Source: Pseudomonas frederiksbergensis (GTDB lineage Bacteria; Pseudomonadota; Gammaproteobacteria; Pseudomonadales; Pseudomonadaceae). Taken from it: 64,000 nucleotides of DNA. Below, one piece after another: positions 39,530 through 51,376 of this stretch. Positions within the stretch are counted from its first letter, which is position 1; every line of letters starts with the position of its first letter. The notes beneath the pieces are model-generated. The model did not search any database and was not told the DNA's origin. It saw only the letters and a program-made list of their open reading frames with translations. The position numbers and the translations under genes are program-made. Location: contig NZ_CP017886.1 in the NCBI RefSeq assembly GCF_001874645.1, positions 3,472,001 through 3,536,000 of the forward strand, read 5' to 3'.

Positions 39530-42314
39530 GTTGACGATAACCTTGAATGCCTTTGTCGAGGAAGCTCTCTACCTTGGTGCCCATGACACCACCGAGTCCC
39601 TTCAGAACAAATTGGAGGAAGATGCCGTGGTCGCCTTTTTCGTTTTGCGGGGCGTCTTGACTGAACTCGTCATACGAAACCCAGTAACGGTTGATCAGGC
39701 GCATTTTCCAGCAGCAGTTGTCGTACTCGAAACCACCAAAGGCTTCCAGGGTACGGTTGCGGTTGTAGTCGTACTGCCAGCGGCTGATAGCATTCCACTG
39801 AGGCACGACTGGCCAGATGACCGAGAAATCGTGCTGTTCGATCTTGTAGTAATCCTTCACGAAACCAGGCGTACCAGGAGTGCCGTAGTCACCACCAAAC
39901 TGCCATTTACCGGTGTTCTGGTTGTAAATCACCTGGTCGTTGCGATAGCGATAACCGGCGTTGATGACCTTGTTCGGGTTGTCTTCCGGCTGGTAGTGGA
40001 ACATCGCGCTACCCGAGCGAGGCTTGCGGCTGTCCGGGTCCCAGTTGTAGTCGGCGGTGGTGCGCCAATCGCGGTTCCAGCGGTACTCGTAATCCAGTGC
40101 ATACGGCGAGACGTTGGAATGCGCATCCGCACGGGTTTTTGGGTCGATGCCCGGCAACTGGACTTCGCGATTCTTGAAGTAAGCCGCCTGGCCGACGCTG
40201 ATGCGTTGACGCTCAAAGCCGTTGTCTTCGATCCAGCGGTTGGTTATACCCAACGACAGTTTGTTCTCGTCACCGACACGGTCGGAACCCGAGAAACGGT
40301 TGTCGCGGAACAACGAAGCGTAGTTGAACGTGTATTCGCCACTATCAAATACTGGAATGTCGCTCTGATCCTTCTCGGGAACATAGAGGTAGTACAGGCG
40401 AGGTTCCAGGGTCTGGCGGTAGTTCTTGCCGAACCATTGGGTGTTGCGGTCGAAGTACAAGCCGCTGTCGATGCTTGCGATGGGAACGCCACGGTTCTGA
40501 TTGCGGCTGTAGGTGCCGTTCAGGCGATTTGTTTCCGCGCTTTGCGTCGCGACTTGGTCTTTGCCGGTACTGTCGAGATCCAGATCATACTGGGTGTACT
40601 GATACTTGAGTGTTGGCTTCAGGAAGCCATAGGTCCAGTTCAGCGGCAGACTGACATTTGGGGCAACGTTGAGACGGTCGCCGTTGGCCCGCGCCAGACC
40701 TGTAATGTTGGTGTCGAGTCGATTGGCCGGGGAGCCATTCTCGTCGAAATAGGTGCCTGTTTGCAGGCTGCGCTCAAACCGTACAAGTTCGGTTTCATAA
40801 GCGAAGTTCAGGCCACCCGGTTTCTCGGGCAGGGCACCATTGAAGGTGATCTGCGGCAGGCGATCATAAGGCGTGATGTTGGAAACCGACGCCAGTTGGT
40901 AAGCCTGTACGTTAAGGCGCGCGGCATAGGTATCACCACGGTAGGTAACGGCGCCTTGCTGGTTCACGTAAGTGGAAACGCTTTTGACGCCCAACTGATC
41001 GGTTTGCAGATCCTGGAAGTAATACGGATCGCTGATCTTGGTGTAGTCGACCTCGGTGAATACTCGCGAATCCAGCCCGCCCTTGTGCTGCCAGTTGTAC
41101 ATGTAACGGGTTTTTTCGTAGTCGGACTGCAACTTGCGTTCGGTGTCGTCATCGTTGAGGTACGCGGCACCAAACTGACCTTCGCTGGACTTGGTCAGGT
41201 AGCGGAATTCGCCTTCCATCATCATGCCGCGCTTGCTCATGTAGCGCGGATACAACGTGGCATCATAGTTCGGTGCCAGGTTGAAGTAGTACGGTGTGAC
41301 CAGCATGAAACCGGTCTTGTTGCCGCTGCTGCTGAAGCTTGGCGGCAGGAAACCGGATTGACGACGGTCATCGATCGGGAAGTAGATATACGGTGTGTAG
41401 AGCACCGGAATGTCTTTGACCCGCAGTGTCACGTTGGTCGCGGTGCCGAAGCCGGTCGCCGGGTTCAAGGTGATGTTGTTGCCCTTGAGTTGCCAGGCGT
41501 TGCTGTTCGGTTCGCACGTAGTGTACGTACCATCCTTGAGGCGGATGATCGCGTTTTCAGCGCGTTTGGCGTACAGCGCGCTACCGCGAACACGGGATTG
41601 GTGCATCACGTATTCGGCGTTGTCGACTTGGGCTTCGCCGGTGTCGAGCTGGACCTCAGCATGGTCGCCGACGATCAGTGCGCCGTTGTCGCGCACACGA
41701 ACGTTACCGGTCAGCTCGCCACGGTTTTCGGCTTGATACAGGTTGGCCTCATCGGCTTCGACCTGCATGCTACCTTGGCGCATGACCACGTCACCAGCGA
41801 GGGTCGCCACCTGTTCTTCCTGCTGATAGCGGGAGGCTTTGGCACCAACAAAGGTCGGGGCATCACTTTTATTCGTCTTGTCATTCATGCCAGGACGAAT
41901 GGGTTCGATATAGGAACCAGAGCAATAAGGACCTGTTTCAGCCAATTGGGCAGCGGTGAGCTTCTCACGCGGGACCCAGTCGAGGTGACTGTAGTCGGCA
42001 CTGCGCGACTTCAGGCCGCGGCCCTTGGCTTCGGTGACCAGCACAGGCTTGTCGGCGGCTTCGCCACCGGCAGTGCTGCTCTCGGCAGCCGACTCGTTGC
42101 TCGAACTGACCGCGCCGGCATCATGTACAGGGCGTGGTGGCAGTTGAGCTGCGTTGGCTTTCGGCGCGCAGTCCCAGGCTCCCGAAGCAGAGACTGAGCA
42201 GTCATACTGTTCCGCGGCGACCACGAACGAAGTGGCTAGAGGTTGCAGGGCCAGCAAACTGCCGGTTACCAACAACGGAAATTTTTTACGAAACGCGGGG
42301 GATTTCAATGCCAT
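39510..42314 (-). CDS. lptD: LPS-assembly outer-membrane protein LptD
   Basis: From the ATG at 42314 the protein is 934 residues with a signal peptide ending near VVAA. The periplasmic OstA-like jellyroll spans about residues 165-300 ([20 protein letters not shown]...), and a large C-terminal beta-barrel follows. The upstream in-frame extension to 42548 lacks a signal sequence and is not used. LptD with LptE places LPS in the outer leaflet. Cysteines near the N-terminus (EQYDCS, WDCAPK) and the C-terminus ([10 protein letters not shown]) are those expected to form the inter-domain disulfides. It is divergent from amgK. Confidence 0.96.
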   Translation of the reverse strand: MALKSPAFRKKFPLLVTGSLLALQPLATSFVVAAEQYDCSVSASGAWDCAPKANAAQLPPRPVHDAGAVSSSNESAAESSTAGGEAADKPVLVTEAKGRGLKSRSADYSHLDWVPREKLTAAQLAETGPYCSGSYIEPIRPGMNDKTNKSDAPTFVGAKASRYQQEEQVATLAGDVVMRQGSMQVEADEANLYQAENRGELTGNVRVRDNGALIVGDHAEVQLDTGEAQVDNAEYVMHQSRVRGSALYAKRAENAIIRLKDGTYTTCEPNSNAWQLKGNNITLNPATGFGTATNVTLRVKDIPVLYTPYIYFPIDDRRQSGFLPPSFSSSGNKTGFMLVTPYYFNLAPNYDATLYPRYMSKRGMMMEGEFRYLTKSSEGQFGAAYLNDDDTERKLQSDYEKTRYMYNWQHKGGLDSRVFTEVDYTKISDPYYFQDLQTDQLGVKSVSTYVNQQGAVTYRGDTYAARLNVQAYQLASVSNITPYDRLPQITFNGALPEKPGGLNFAYETELVRFERSLQTGTYFDENGSPANRLDTNITGLARANGDRLNVAPNVSLPLNWTYGFLKPTLKYQYTQYDLDLDSTGKDQVATQSAETNRLNGTYSRNQNRGVPIASIDSGLYFDRNTQWFGKNYRQTLEPRLYYLYVPEKDQSDIPVFDSGEYTFNYASLFRDNRFSGSDRVGDENKLSLGITNRWIEDNGFERQRISVGQAAYFKNREVQLPGIDPKTRADAHSNVSPYALDYEYRWNRDWRTTADYNWDPDSRKPRSGSAMFHYQPEDNPNKVINAGYRYRNDQVIYNQNTGKWQFGGDYGTPGTPGFVKDYYKIEQHDFSVIWPVVPQWNAISRWQYDYNRNRTLEAFGGFEYDNCCWKMRLINRYWVSYDEFSQDAPQNEKGDHGIFLQFVLKGLGGVMGTKVESFLDKGIQGYRQREDQAF

Positions 42315-42444
42315 CTTATTAGTCCGGGCTTCCTGCGTGCCATCTGCCCGCGGTGTGGGCCGCACGCCTCTCGATGGTCTGAAAAAGATGCTGGATAATA
42401 AAGCATGACCCGCTTGACGGCTAGCGCCGTCGGAGACCCTTGTA

Positions 42445-44138
<1,694 letters not shown>

Positions 44139-44139
44139 C

Positions 44140-44907
44140 ATGTTGTGGCCAGGGACTCTGATCGGAGCCGGAGCGGGCTTTGCCATAGCCAGCATTCCGG
44201 GGGCCATGCTCGGCGCATTGTTAGGGCAGGCGCTGGACCGGCGCTTGCAGCTACAAAGCCTTGGGCATTTGCGTGAGCGACTCGGCGGTCGGCCGATGTT
44301 GCGTAACGACGAATTGTTGTTTGTATTGCTAGGGCGTCTGGCCAAGAGCGATGGTCGGGTGGTGGACGGTCATATCTACCAGGCGCGCCAGGAAATGCGT
44401 TCGCTGGAAATGAGCGAGCCGGCGCAGAAGCGAGCGATCGCGGCGTTCAATCGCGGCAAGTCGGGTCATGATCGCTTGCGGGGTTACTTGCGCCGTTTAA
44501 GTGCGCAACCGCATGCTGCTGAAGGCGTCTTGCGCGCCTGTTGGCGGATGGTCTGGGCTGACGGGCGTGCCGGAAGCACCGAACGCGAGTTGATTTCGCA
44601 GTGGGGCAAGTGGCTGGGCTGGACGCCGGAGCAGGTGCAGGCCTTGGCCAGTGATTACGAACCCCATAAAAAAGCACTGGCAAACAGTGCAGCGGCTTAT
44701 CAGGAGGCGCTGCGGGTGCTTGGCGTGTCTGCCACCAGTGAGCCGTCGCACATCAAGCGCGCCTATCGACGCCTGCTCAGTCGCCATCACCCGGACAAAA
44801 TTGCCGGTACTGGGGCGACTCTTTCCCAGGTGCGCGAAGCGACCGACAAAACCCGCGAGTTGCACAATGCCTATACGTTGATTCGCGAAAGGCGGGATTT
44901 TCGATAG
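44140..44907 (+). CDS. djlA: TerB/DnaJ-domain protein (DjlA-like)
   Basis: The 255-residue protein has a short hydrophobic N-terminus (about residues 3-28) that could be a membrane anchor. A TerB-like helical domain spans about 50-170. A C-terminal J-domain covers about 185-255, with the essential RHHPDK motif. This order is that of DjlA, a membrane co-chaperone that stimulates DnaK. It is the third gene of amgK-murU-djlA with only one intervening base, although a functional link to cell-wall recycling is not established. Confidence 0.87.
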   Translation: MLWPGTLIGAGAGFAIASIPGAMLGALLGQALDRRLQLQSLGHLRERLGGRPMLRNDELLFVLLGRLAKSDGRVVDGHIYQARQEMRSLEMSEPAQKRAIAAFNRGKSGHDRLRGYLRRLSAQPHAAEGVLRACWRMVWADGRAGSTERELISQWGKWLGWTPEQVQALASDYEPHKKALANSAAAYQEALRVLGVSATSEPSHIKRAYRRLLSRHHPDKIAGTGATLSQVREATDKTRELHNAYTLIRERRDFR

Positions 44908-44921
44908 CGGCCTGGAAGGTC

Positions 44922-44990
44922 AAAAGATCGCAGCCTACGGCAGCTCCTACACCAGGTTATGCATACACCTGCTGCAGGCTGCGATTTTTT
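44922..44990. repeat. paired inverted REP element 2, right arm degenerate
   Basis: The left copy reads AAAAGATCGCAGCCTACGGC onward. The right copy keeps GCAGGCTGCGAT but has lost the GTAGGAGCTGC end. It lies between convergent genes (djlA and the DUF3530 gene), where it may also end transcription. Confidence 0.8.
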
Positions 44991-44998
44991 GCTTTTGC

Positions 44999-45988
44999 TT
45001 AGTCCGCTTTCTGCGGGTTCAACCAACCGCGCACACGGCGGAACAATTGCTCCTGTTCGGCAGCGCTGTTGCCGGGCAACGTCTTGAGTGCAAGCTGGCT
45101 GAATGTCGAGGCCTTCAAGCGTTTGCTGGCTTGCAAGCGCTCCAGGGCTGCGCTCTGTACCAGCGCCTTGTCCTTGTAGTAGATGTCGAAGGTGGCCAGC
45201 TTCAAGGTGGTGGTCAGTTCGGCCAGTCCGGGCGTCGCGGTCACGGGTGTCTGTGCGGCAACCATCACGAACTTCTCGATATGCGATGGCTGTTTTTCAC
45301 TCAGGTAGCGAGCGGCCCAGTAAGCCCCTGTACCGTGACCAAGCAAGACGATACTGCGAGCACTTTGTTGTTGGGCGAAAGCAATGGCTGCGTCGATCCG
45401 TGCGTAGATCCGCTCAGCGTCAGCCTTGGCTTGCTCTTCGCTGGTCTTGGCAACCGCGCGATCGGTGATATCCCCCTCACCACCGGCCACTTGCTCGATG
45501 GGGGGCGCGGTGCTGGCGTCTTTGCTGCCGGTCTCGGTTTTGGCCGGCGCAGGTGCGACGTCGACGACACGCGCTTGCGGGGCATTGCTTTGCAGGTCTG
45601 GCAGGGTAAGACTCAGGCTGCTCCAGTCGGCATCGGGCAGTTTTTGCCGCAAAGGACTGATCGCTTGAGGCCAGTCAGCGGTTTCTCCAGCGCCGGGGAT
45701 AATAATCACCGCACCCTTGGGGGTGTTGGTGTTGGCCGGTTTCCAGAGCGCGAGAAAACTGTCACTGCCGGCCTGCAACTGCTGTTGCTCTAGCGCGGGG
45801 ACAGTGCGTTCAAGAGCGGTGGCTTCTTCCTGACTACGCTCTGGCAGTGGCTGGCGTTCGACCGGTTTTGCTTCGGCGGATTTTTCTGCTGTAGCGGATG
45901 CCGGGGCGGCGGCCTGAGCTGAAAAGGCACAAGGCAGGATCAGCGACAGGCACAATGCTGGCAGTGCCAAGCGGTAGACAGGGGGCAT
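44999..45988 (-). CDS. DUF3530 protein, alpha/beta-hydrolase fold lacking the usual nucleophile
   Basis: The 329-residue protein has a signal peptide (about 1-27, ending FSAQAAA), a Pro/Ala/Glu-rich linker and an alpha/beta-hydrolase-like domain. Hydrolase landmarks are AVIIIPGAGETADWP (oxyanion strand) and SIVLLGHGTGAYWAARYL. In the latter, the nucleophile-elbow pattern G-x-S-x-G reads GHGTG, so glycine replaces the catalytic serine. It may be a non-enzymatic member, or the neighbouring Thr may act. I infer an exported protein. The function is unknown. Confidence 0.82.
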   Translation of the reverse strand: MPPVYRLALPALCLSLILPCAFSAQAAAPASATAEKSAEAKPVERQPLPERSQEEATALERTVPALEQQQLQAGSDSFLALWKPANTNTPKGAVIIIPGAGETADWPQAISPLRQKLPDADWSSLSLTLPDLQSNAPQARVVDVAPAPAKTETGSKDASTAPPIEQVAGGEGDITDRAVAKTSEEQAKADAERIYARIDAAIAFAQQQSARSIVLLGHGTGAYWAARYLSEKQPSHIEKFVMVAAQTPVTATPGLAELTTTLKLATFDIYYKDKALVQSAALERLQASKRLKASTFSQLALKTLPGNSAAEQEQLFRRVRGWLNPQKAD

Positions 45989-46062
45989 CGGATATTCCAG
46001 GCCAGAAGTAATCCCGGCAGCCTAATAGGTTGGTCAGTATTTGTCAGTGTGTGAGACTTCGG

Positions 46063-48081
46063 ATGATGCGTTTTCGCTGCCTGTTGGTTATCGGCTGTTG
46101 TTGGCTTCCCTTGATGGCATGGACGGCGCCCGCGTCGCCTGCGCATGGCGCGCCGTTGAACGCCGAGCAGCGTCAGTGGCTCGCACAACACAACGAGCTG
46201 CGCGTGGGTGTGGTGCTGCAAGCGCCTTTCGCACAGTACGACCGGCGCTTGCAGCGGTTGTCCGGGGCCAACATCGAATTGATGCAGTGGCTGGCCGGTT
46301 CGCTGAATATCGAGTTGACGTGGCGCAACTTTCCCGATGTGGCGCAACTGGAAGAAGCGCTGCGCGAAGGTGAAGTCGACCTCGCTCCTGGCATGACCCA
46401 AACCCCCGCCGGCCTGCGTCTGTGGCAATTCACTGACCCCTACATGCGCGTACCGCAACTGGTAGTCGGCGATCAGAAGGGCGCGGGTGTCGTCGAGCTG
46501 GAAAAACTCGATAGCCAGTCGCGGGTTGCCGTGCGCATGCCCAGCGTGATTGCCGATTATCTGCGCAACAACTACGGCAATCTCAACTTGCAGGGCGTGC
46601 CAATGGAGCGTGAGGCCTTGCAACTGCTGCTGACTCAACAGGCCCGCTACGCAGTGGTCGATGAAGCCCAGCTCAGTCGTTTGTCGACTGAACCCGAATT
46701 CTCCGGGTTAACGGTGGTAGGGGATATTGGCCTGCCGCAGTTGTTACGGGTGGCGACTCGCCGCGATTGGCCGGAGTTGGCCAGCATCGTCGAAAGCGCC
46801 TTGCATGCGATTCCCGCCAAGGATCTTGAGCAGTTGCACGCGCGCTGGCTGCAACCCAAGTACCCGCGTCTGGCCGAGTCGCCGGGGTTCTGGCAAAACC
46901 TTTGCCTATTGTTGGCCGTGTTGTTCCTCAGCAGCATGGCTATCGTGCTGTGGCAGCGCCGTCAGCAACATACGCTTGAGCAGAGCTTGCTGGCGGCCCG
47001 CGAAGACATCGCCTTGCGCGAGGCCAGCGAAGAAGCGTTGCGCCTGACGCAGTTTTCGATTGATCAAAGCACGGTCGGGATCCTCTGGGTCAATTGGGAC
47101 AGCCATGTGCGTTACGCCAACCGTGCGGCCGAGGACATGCTCGGTTATGCACCGGGTGGTGTCATTGATCGGCCACTGATCGACTTCGAGCCCGGTTTGC
47201 ACATGGACCGTTGGTTGAGCCTGTGGAAGCGCGCCCGAGCCAGCGAGGACGGGCCGCAAAGCTTTGAAACCAACTGCGTGCGCGCCGATGGCAGTATTCT
47301 CCCGGCCGACGTGTCGTTGAGTTTCCTGCGGTTTCGCGACGGTGAATACCTGGTGGTTTACCTCAACGATGTCACCGAACGCCGTCGAGCGCTGGCCGCC
47401 TTGCAGGAAAGCGAGGCGCGCTTGCAAGGACTTACCGAGCAATTGCGTGAATTGTCTGCGCACCTGGAAAGCGTGCGGGAAGAGGAAAAGGCTCGAATTG
47501 CCCGGGAAGTTCACGACGAATTGGGCCAGATGCTGACGGTGCTCAAGCTCGAAACCTCGATGTGCGAATTGGCCTATGCCGAACTCGATCCGGGTTTGAG
47601 TGACCGCCTCAACAGCATGAAGCGCCTGATCGCCCAACTGTTCCAACTGGTGCGCGACGTGGCCACGGCCTTGCGCCCACCGATTCTCGACGCCGGGATC
47701 GCGTCGGCCATCGAGTGGCAGGCCCGGCGTTTCGAAGCGCGCACGCAGATCCCGTGTCTGGTGCAAGTGCCGGATAACCTGCCGACCCTCAGCGACGCCA
47801 AGGCCATCGGCCTGTTCCGGATTCTTCAGGAGGCGCTGACCAATGTCATGCGCCATGCGCAGGCGCATACTGTTGAACTGACACTGGTGCTGGAAGGCAA
47901 CGAGTTGTGCCTGACGGTTAGCGATGATGGCCTAGGCTTTGTCGCCCCCGCGGGCAGGCCGACATCCTTTGGTGTGGTCGGCATGCGTGAGCGGGTGCTG
48001 ATCATGGGCGGCCAGTTGTCGCTGGACAGTGAGCCGGGCGAGGGCACGACCCTGAGCGTACGCGTGCCGCTGGACCGATAA
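46063..48081 (+). CDS. hybrid-sensing histidine kinase (SBP_bac_3, PAS, HisKA_3)
   Basis: From the ATG at 46063 the protein is 672 residues. It has a signal peptide (about 1-22), a periplasmic solute-binding domain (about 35-265), a membrane helix (about 278-297), a PAS domain (about 326-440), a HisKA_3 dimer domain with phospho-accepting His484 (AREVHDELGQ) and a C-terminal HATPase domain. It is a NarL-type kinase that signals to the response regulator just downstream. In-frame GTG 46051 or TTG 46030 are less likely starts because the signal peptide begins at the ATG. The periplasmic domain suggests an amino-acid-like ligand, but which one cannot be read. Confidence 0.9.
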   Translation: MMRFRCLLVIGCCWLPLMAWTAPASPAHGAPLNAEQRQWLAQHNELRVGVVLQAPFAQYDRRLQRLSGANIELMQWLAGSLNIELTWRNFPDVAQLEEALREGEVDLAPGMTQTPAGLRLWQFTDPYMRVPQLVVGDQKGAGVVELEKLDSQSRVAVRMPSVIADYLRNNYGNLNLQGVPMEREALQLLLTQQARYAVVDEAQLSRLSTEPEFSGLTVVGDIGLPQLLRVATRRDWPELASIVESALHAIPAKDLEQLHARWLQPKYPRLAESPGFWQNLCLLLAVLFLSSMAIVLWQRRQQHTLEQSLLAAREDIALREASEEALRLTQFSIDQSTVGILWVNWDSHVRYANRAAEDMLGYAPGGVIDRPLIDFEPGLHMDRWLSLWKRARASEDGPQSFETNCVRADGSILPADVSLSFLRFRDGEYLVVYLNDVTERRRALAALQESEARLQGLTEQLRELSAHLESVREEEKARIAREVHDELGQMLTVLKLETSMCELAYAELDPGLSDRLNSMKRLIAQLFQLVRDVATALRPPILDAGIASAIEWQARRFEARTQIPCLVQVPDNLPTLSDAKAIGLFRILQEALTNVMRHAQAHTVELTLVLEGNELCLTVSDDGLGFVAPAGRPTSFGVVGMRERVLIMGGQLSLDSEPGEGTTLSVRVPLDR

Positions 48082-48154
48082 AAGATCGCAGCCTGCGGCA
48101 GCTCCTACGCCGAACGCGTACCCTTGTAGGAGCTGCCGCAGGCTGCGATCTTTT
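48080..48154. repeat. paired inverted REP element 3, between kinase and regulator genes
   Basis: The left copy starts at the last bases of the kinase stop codon (AAAAGATCGCAGCCTGCGGC) and the right copy is its near-perfect inverse. The pair sits inside a two-gene operon. Confidence 0.9.
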
Positions 48155-48186
48155 AGGGCGCTCAACCCATCAACGAGGAGAAAGGC

Positions 48187-48816
48187 GTGATCCGTGTACT
48201 GGTAGCCGAAGACCACACCATTGTCCGTGAAGGGATCAAACAGTTGATCGGCCTCGCCAAGGATTTGCAGGTGGTGGGGGAGGCGAGCAATGGCGAGCAA
48301 CTGCTCGAGGCTTTGCGCCACATTCCTTGCGAGGTGGTGTTGCTGGATATCTCCATGCCCGGGGTTAACGGGTTGGAGGCGATTCCACGGATTCGCGCAC
48401 TGAACAATCCGCCGGCGATTCTGGTGTTGTCAATGCATGACGAGGCGCAAATGGCTGCTCGTGCGTTGAAGGTCGGCGCCGCCGGTTATGCTACCAAAGA
48501 CAGCGATCCGGCGCTGCTGCTGACGGCGATTCGCAAAGTCGCGGCGGGCGGGCGTTACATTGATCCGGAGCTGGCTGACCGAATGGTCTTCGAAGTCGGC
48601 CTGACGGATTCGCGACCGCTGCATTCGTTGCTCTCTGAGCGCGAATTCTCGGTGTTCGAGCGCCTGGCCCAAGGTGCCAACGTCAACGACATTGCCCTGC
48701 AACTGGCGTTGAGCAGCAAAACCATCAGCACGCACAAGGCGCGGCTGATGCAGAAACTCAACATCACCTCCCTCGCCGAATTGGTGAAGTACGCGATGGA
48801 GCACAAGCTCCTCTGA
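48187..48816 (+). CDS. NarL/LuxR-type response regulator
   Basis: The 209-residue protein begins at GTG 48187, six bases after the ribosome site AGGAG. The receiver domain has the phospho-acceptor Asp54 (LLDISMPG), acidic pair EDH near residue 8 and Lys104. The C-terminal LuxR helix-turn-helix (about 140-205) reads LSEREFSVFERLAQGANVND... It is the partner of the upstream kinase. Target genes are not evident; the diverse neighbours include the polyamine transporter downstream. Confidence 0.93.
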   Translation: MIRVLVAEDHTIVREGIKQLIGLAKDLQVVGEASNGEQLLEALRHIPCEVVLLDISMPGVNGLEAIPRIRALNNPPAILVLSMHDEAQMAARALKVGAAGYATKDSDPALLLTAIRKVAAGGRYIDPELADRMVFEVGLTDSRPLHSLLSEREFSVFERLAQGANVNDIALQLALSSKTISTHKARLMQKLNITSLAELVKYAMEHKLL

Positions 48817-48828
48817 ATTCCCCGACCT

Positions 48829-48906
48829 CGCAGGAGCTGCCGCAGGCTGCGATCTTGTCCCCGGCCACAGCAAGATCAAAAGATCGCAGCCTGCGGCAGC
48901 TCCTAC
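48829..48906. repeat. paired inverted REP element 4 and spacer before the ABC operon
   Basis: The two arms (48829-48856 and 48878-48906) are inverted copies of the same REP sequence. The rest of the 343-base gap (48817-49159) between the regulator gene and the ABC transporter should hold the transporter promoter; I see no convincing -35/-10 pair and no other gene. Confidence 0.88.
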
Positions 48907-49159
48907 GGGGGGCATATGCATGTCCATTTGCGACATGACGGAAAGCCCGGCCCCACCGGCTTTTGTGGCTTGCAGCTCGATGCTTGCAGCGGCTCCCTCG
49001 CGACATACTCAAACGCGCCATGCCTGTAGGGCAATCCCTACCCCCAACCTTCCATCCGGCTGAGGCGATTCTCTCCTGTGCCCCGATTTGCGTGGTCCCA
49101 AGGCTCCACTAGGCTTAGTCCTCAGCAGTCCTACATACAAAGAAGACAAAGGTGCGGGT

Positions 49160-50284
49160 ATGAGCGAGGTCGATTCAAGCGCTGGGGCGAGTGATGTACT
49201 GGTCAGCTTTCGTGGCGTGCAAAAGAGCTACGACGGCGAGAACCTGATCGTCAAAGACCTCAACCTGGAGATTCGCAAAGGCGAATTCCTCACCTTGCTC
49301 GGGCCGTCCGGCTCCGGCAAGACTACCAGTCTGATGATGCTTGCCGGTTTCGAAACGCCAACCGCCGGTGAAATCCTGCTGGCCGGACGTGCGATCAACA
49401 ACGTGCCGCCGCACAAGCGTGACATCGGCATGGTGTTCCAGAACTACGCGTTGTTCCCGCACATGACGGTGGCCGAGAACCTGGCGTTCCCGCTGACCGT
49501 TCGTGGTCTGAATAAAAGCGACGTCAGTGACCGGGTCAAGCGCGTGCTGAGCATGGTTCAGCTCGACGCGTTCGCTCAGCGTTATCCGGCGCAGCTTTCC
49601 GGCGGTCAGCAACAGCGTGTGGCACTGGCCCGGGCGCTGGTGTTCGAACCGCAACTGGTGCTGATGGACGAACCGTTGGGCGCACTCGATAAACAGTTGC
49701 GTGAACACATGCAGATGGAGATCAAACACCTGCACCAGCGCCTCGGCGTCACCGTGGTCTACGTGACCCACGACCAGGGTGAAGCCCTGACCATGTCCGA
49801 TCGTGTAGCGGTATTCCATCAAGGCGAAATACAGCAGATCGCCCCACCGCGCGAGCTCTACGAAAAACCGAAAAATACCTTCGTCGCCAACTTTATCGGC
49901 GAGAACAACCGTCTCAATGGCCGTTTGCACAGCCACACCGGCGACCGCTGCGTGGTTGAGCTGGGGCGTGGTGAAAAGGTCGAAGCGCTGGCGGTGAATG
50001 TCGGCAAGACCGGCGAGCCAGTGACGCTGTCCATTCGTCCGGAGCGCGTGAGCCTCAACGGTTCAAGCGAGTCCTGCGTCAACCGCTTCTCGGGAAGAGT
50101 GGCGGAATTCATCTATCTGGGCGACCACGTCCGTGTTCGCCTGGAAGTCTGCGGCAAGACCGATTTCTTCGTGAAACAGCCGATCGCCGAGCTCGATCCG
50201 GCGCTGGCGGTCGGAGACGTGGTACCGCTTGGCTGGCAGGTCGAACACGTTCGCGCGCTCGACCCACTTCTAGAGGTGAACTGA
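49160..50284 (+). CDS. polyamine-type ABC transporter ATP-binding protein
   Basis: From the ATG at 49160 the protein is 374 residues. It has Walker A GPSGSGKTT (about 48-56), signature LSGGQQQR, Walker B LVLMDEPLGALD and a C-terminal TOBE domain, as in PotA/PotG. It powers uptake by the permeases 51556-52803 and 52817-53641. An in-frame extension to 49088 lacks a ribosome site. The family usually carries putrescine or spermidine, but related systems carry other compounds. Confidence 0.92.
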   Translation: MSEVDSSAGASDVLVSFRGVQKSYDGENLIVKDLNLEIRKGEFLTLLGPSGSGKTTSLMMLAGFETPTAGEILLAGRAINNVPPHKRDIGMVFQNYALFPHMTVAENLAFPLTVRGLNKSDVSDRVKRVLSMVQLDAFAQRYPAQLSGGQQQRVALARALVFEPQLVLMDEPLGALDKQLREHMQMEIKHLHQRLGVTVVYVTHDQGEALTMSDRVAVFHQGEIQQIAPPRELYEKPKNTFVANFIGENNRLNGRLHSHTGDRCVVELGRGEKVEALAVNVGKTGEPVTLSIRPERVSLNGSSESCVNRFSGRVAEFIYLGDHVRVRLEVCGKTDFFVKQPIAELDPALAVGDVVPLGWQVEHVRALDPLLEVN

Positions 50285-50332
50285 TCGCCCCGGCTTCACC
50301 AACACCAACCCTGCACGTGGAGAGAATAATAA

Positions 50333-51376
50333 ATGTTGAGATCCCTGAAATTCACCGCCCTCGTTATGGGCATGATGGGTGCGGCACACGCGATGGCGGC
50401 GGGCCCGGACCTGACCGTGGTGTCGTTTGGCGGCGCGAACAAGGCGGCGCAGGTCAAGGCCTTCTACGCACCGTGGGAAGCGGCGGGAAACGGCAAGATC
50501 GTCGCCGGTGAGTACAACGGTGAAATGGCCAAGGTCAAAGCCATGGTCGACACCAAGAGTGTGTCTTGGGATCTGGTGGAGGTTGAATCACCAGAACTGT
50601 CCCGTGGTTGCGACGAAGACATGTTCGAGCCGCTCGACCCTGCGTTGTTCGGCAAGTCCGAAGACTACGTGAAGGGTGCCATCCAGCCATGTGGCGTGGG
50701 CTTCTTCGTGTGGTCGACCGTGTTGGCCTACAACGCCGACAAGCTGGCAAGCGCACCGACCAGTTGGGTGGATTTCTGGGATACCAAGAAATTCCCGGGC
50801 AAACGTGGCCTGCGTAAAGGCGCCAAATACACCCTGGAATTCGCGTTGATGGCCGACGGCGTTGCGCCGAAAGACGTCTACAAAGTACTGGCCAGCAAGG
50901 ATGGTCAGGACCGCGCATTCAAGAAGCTCGATGAGCTCAAGCCAAGCATTCAATGGTGGGAAGCGGGCGCTCAACCGCCGCAGTACCTGGCTTCCGGCGA
51001 TGTCGTCATGAGCTCGGCCTACAACGGCCGGATCGCTGCCGTGCAAAAAGAAAGCAACCTGAAAGTGGTGTGGAACGGCGGCATCTACGACTTCGATGCC
51101 TGGGCGATTCCAAAAGGCCTGGATAAAGCCCGCGCCGCCGCCGCGAAGAAATTCATCGCCTACTCGGTCATGCCGCAACAGCAGAAAACCTACTCGGAAA
51201 ACATCGCCTACGGCCCGGCCAATACCCAAGCCGTACCGCTGTTGTCCAAAGACATTCTGAAAGACATGCCGACCACCCCGGAAAACATCGCCAACCAGGT
51301 GCAGATCGACGTCAGCTTCTGGGCTGACAACGGTGAGCAACTGGAGCAGCGTTTCAACTCGTGGGCTGCGAAGTAG
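50333..51376 (+). CDS. periplasmic substrate-binding protein of a polyamine-type ABC transporter
   Basis: The 347-residue protein has a cleavable signal peptide (about 1-22, cut after AHAMA) and a PotD/PotF-like fold beginning PDLTVVSFGGANKAAQVKAFY. Strong ribosome site GGAGAG lies upstream of the ATG. It captures the substrate in the periplasm. It is separated from the permease genes by a REP pair that begins at its own stop codon. Confidence 0.92.
   Translation: MLRSLKFTALVMGMMGAAHAMAAGPDLTVVSFGGANKAAQVKAFYAPWEAAGNGKIVAGEYNGEMAKVKAMVDTKSVSWDLVEVESPELSRGCDEDMFEPLDPALFGKSEDYVKGAIQPCGVGFFVWSTVLAYNADKLASAPTSWVDFWDTKKFPGKRGLRKGAKYTLEFALMADGVAPKDVYKVLASKDGQDRAFKKLDELKPSIQWWEAGAQPPQYLASGDVVMSSAYNGRIAAVQKESNLKVVWNGGIYDFDAWAIPKGLDKARAAAAKKFIAYSVMPQQQKTYSENIAYGPANTQAVPLLSKDILKDMPTTPENIANQVQIDVSFWADNGEQLEQRFNSWAAK

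Noticed and set aside
39402..42197. 931-codon open frame opposite lptD
   Set aside because: It is an antisense frame kept open by codon bias; lptD has clear domains, a signal peptide and operon context.
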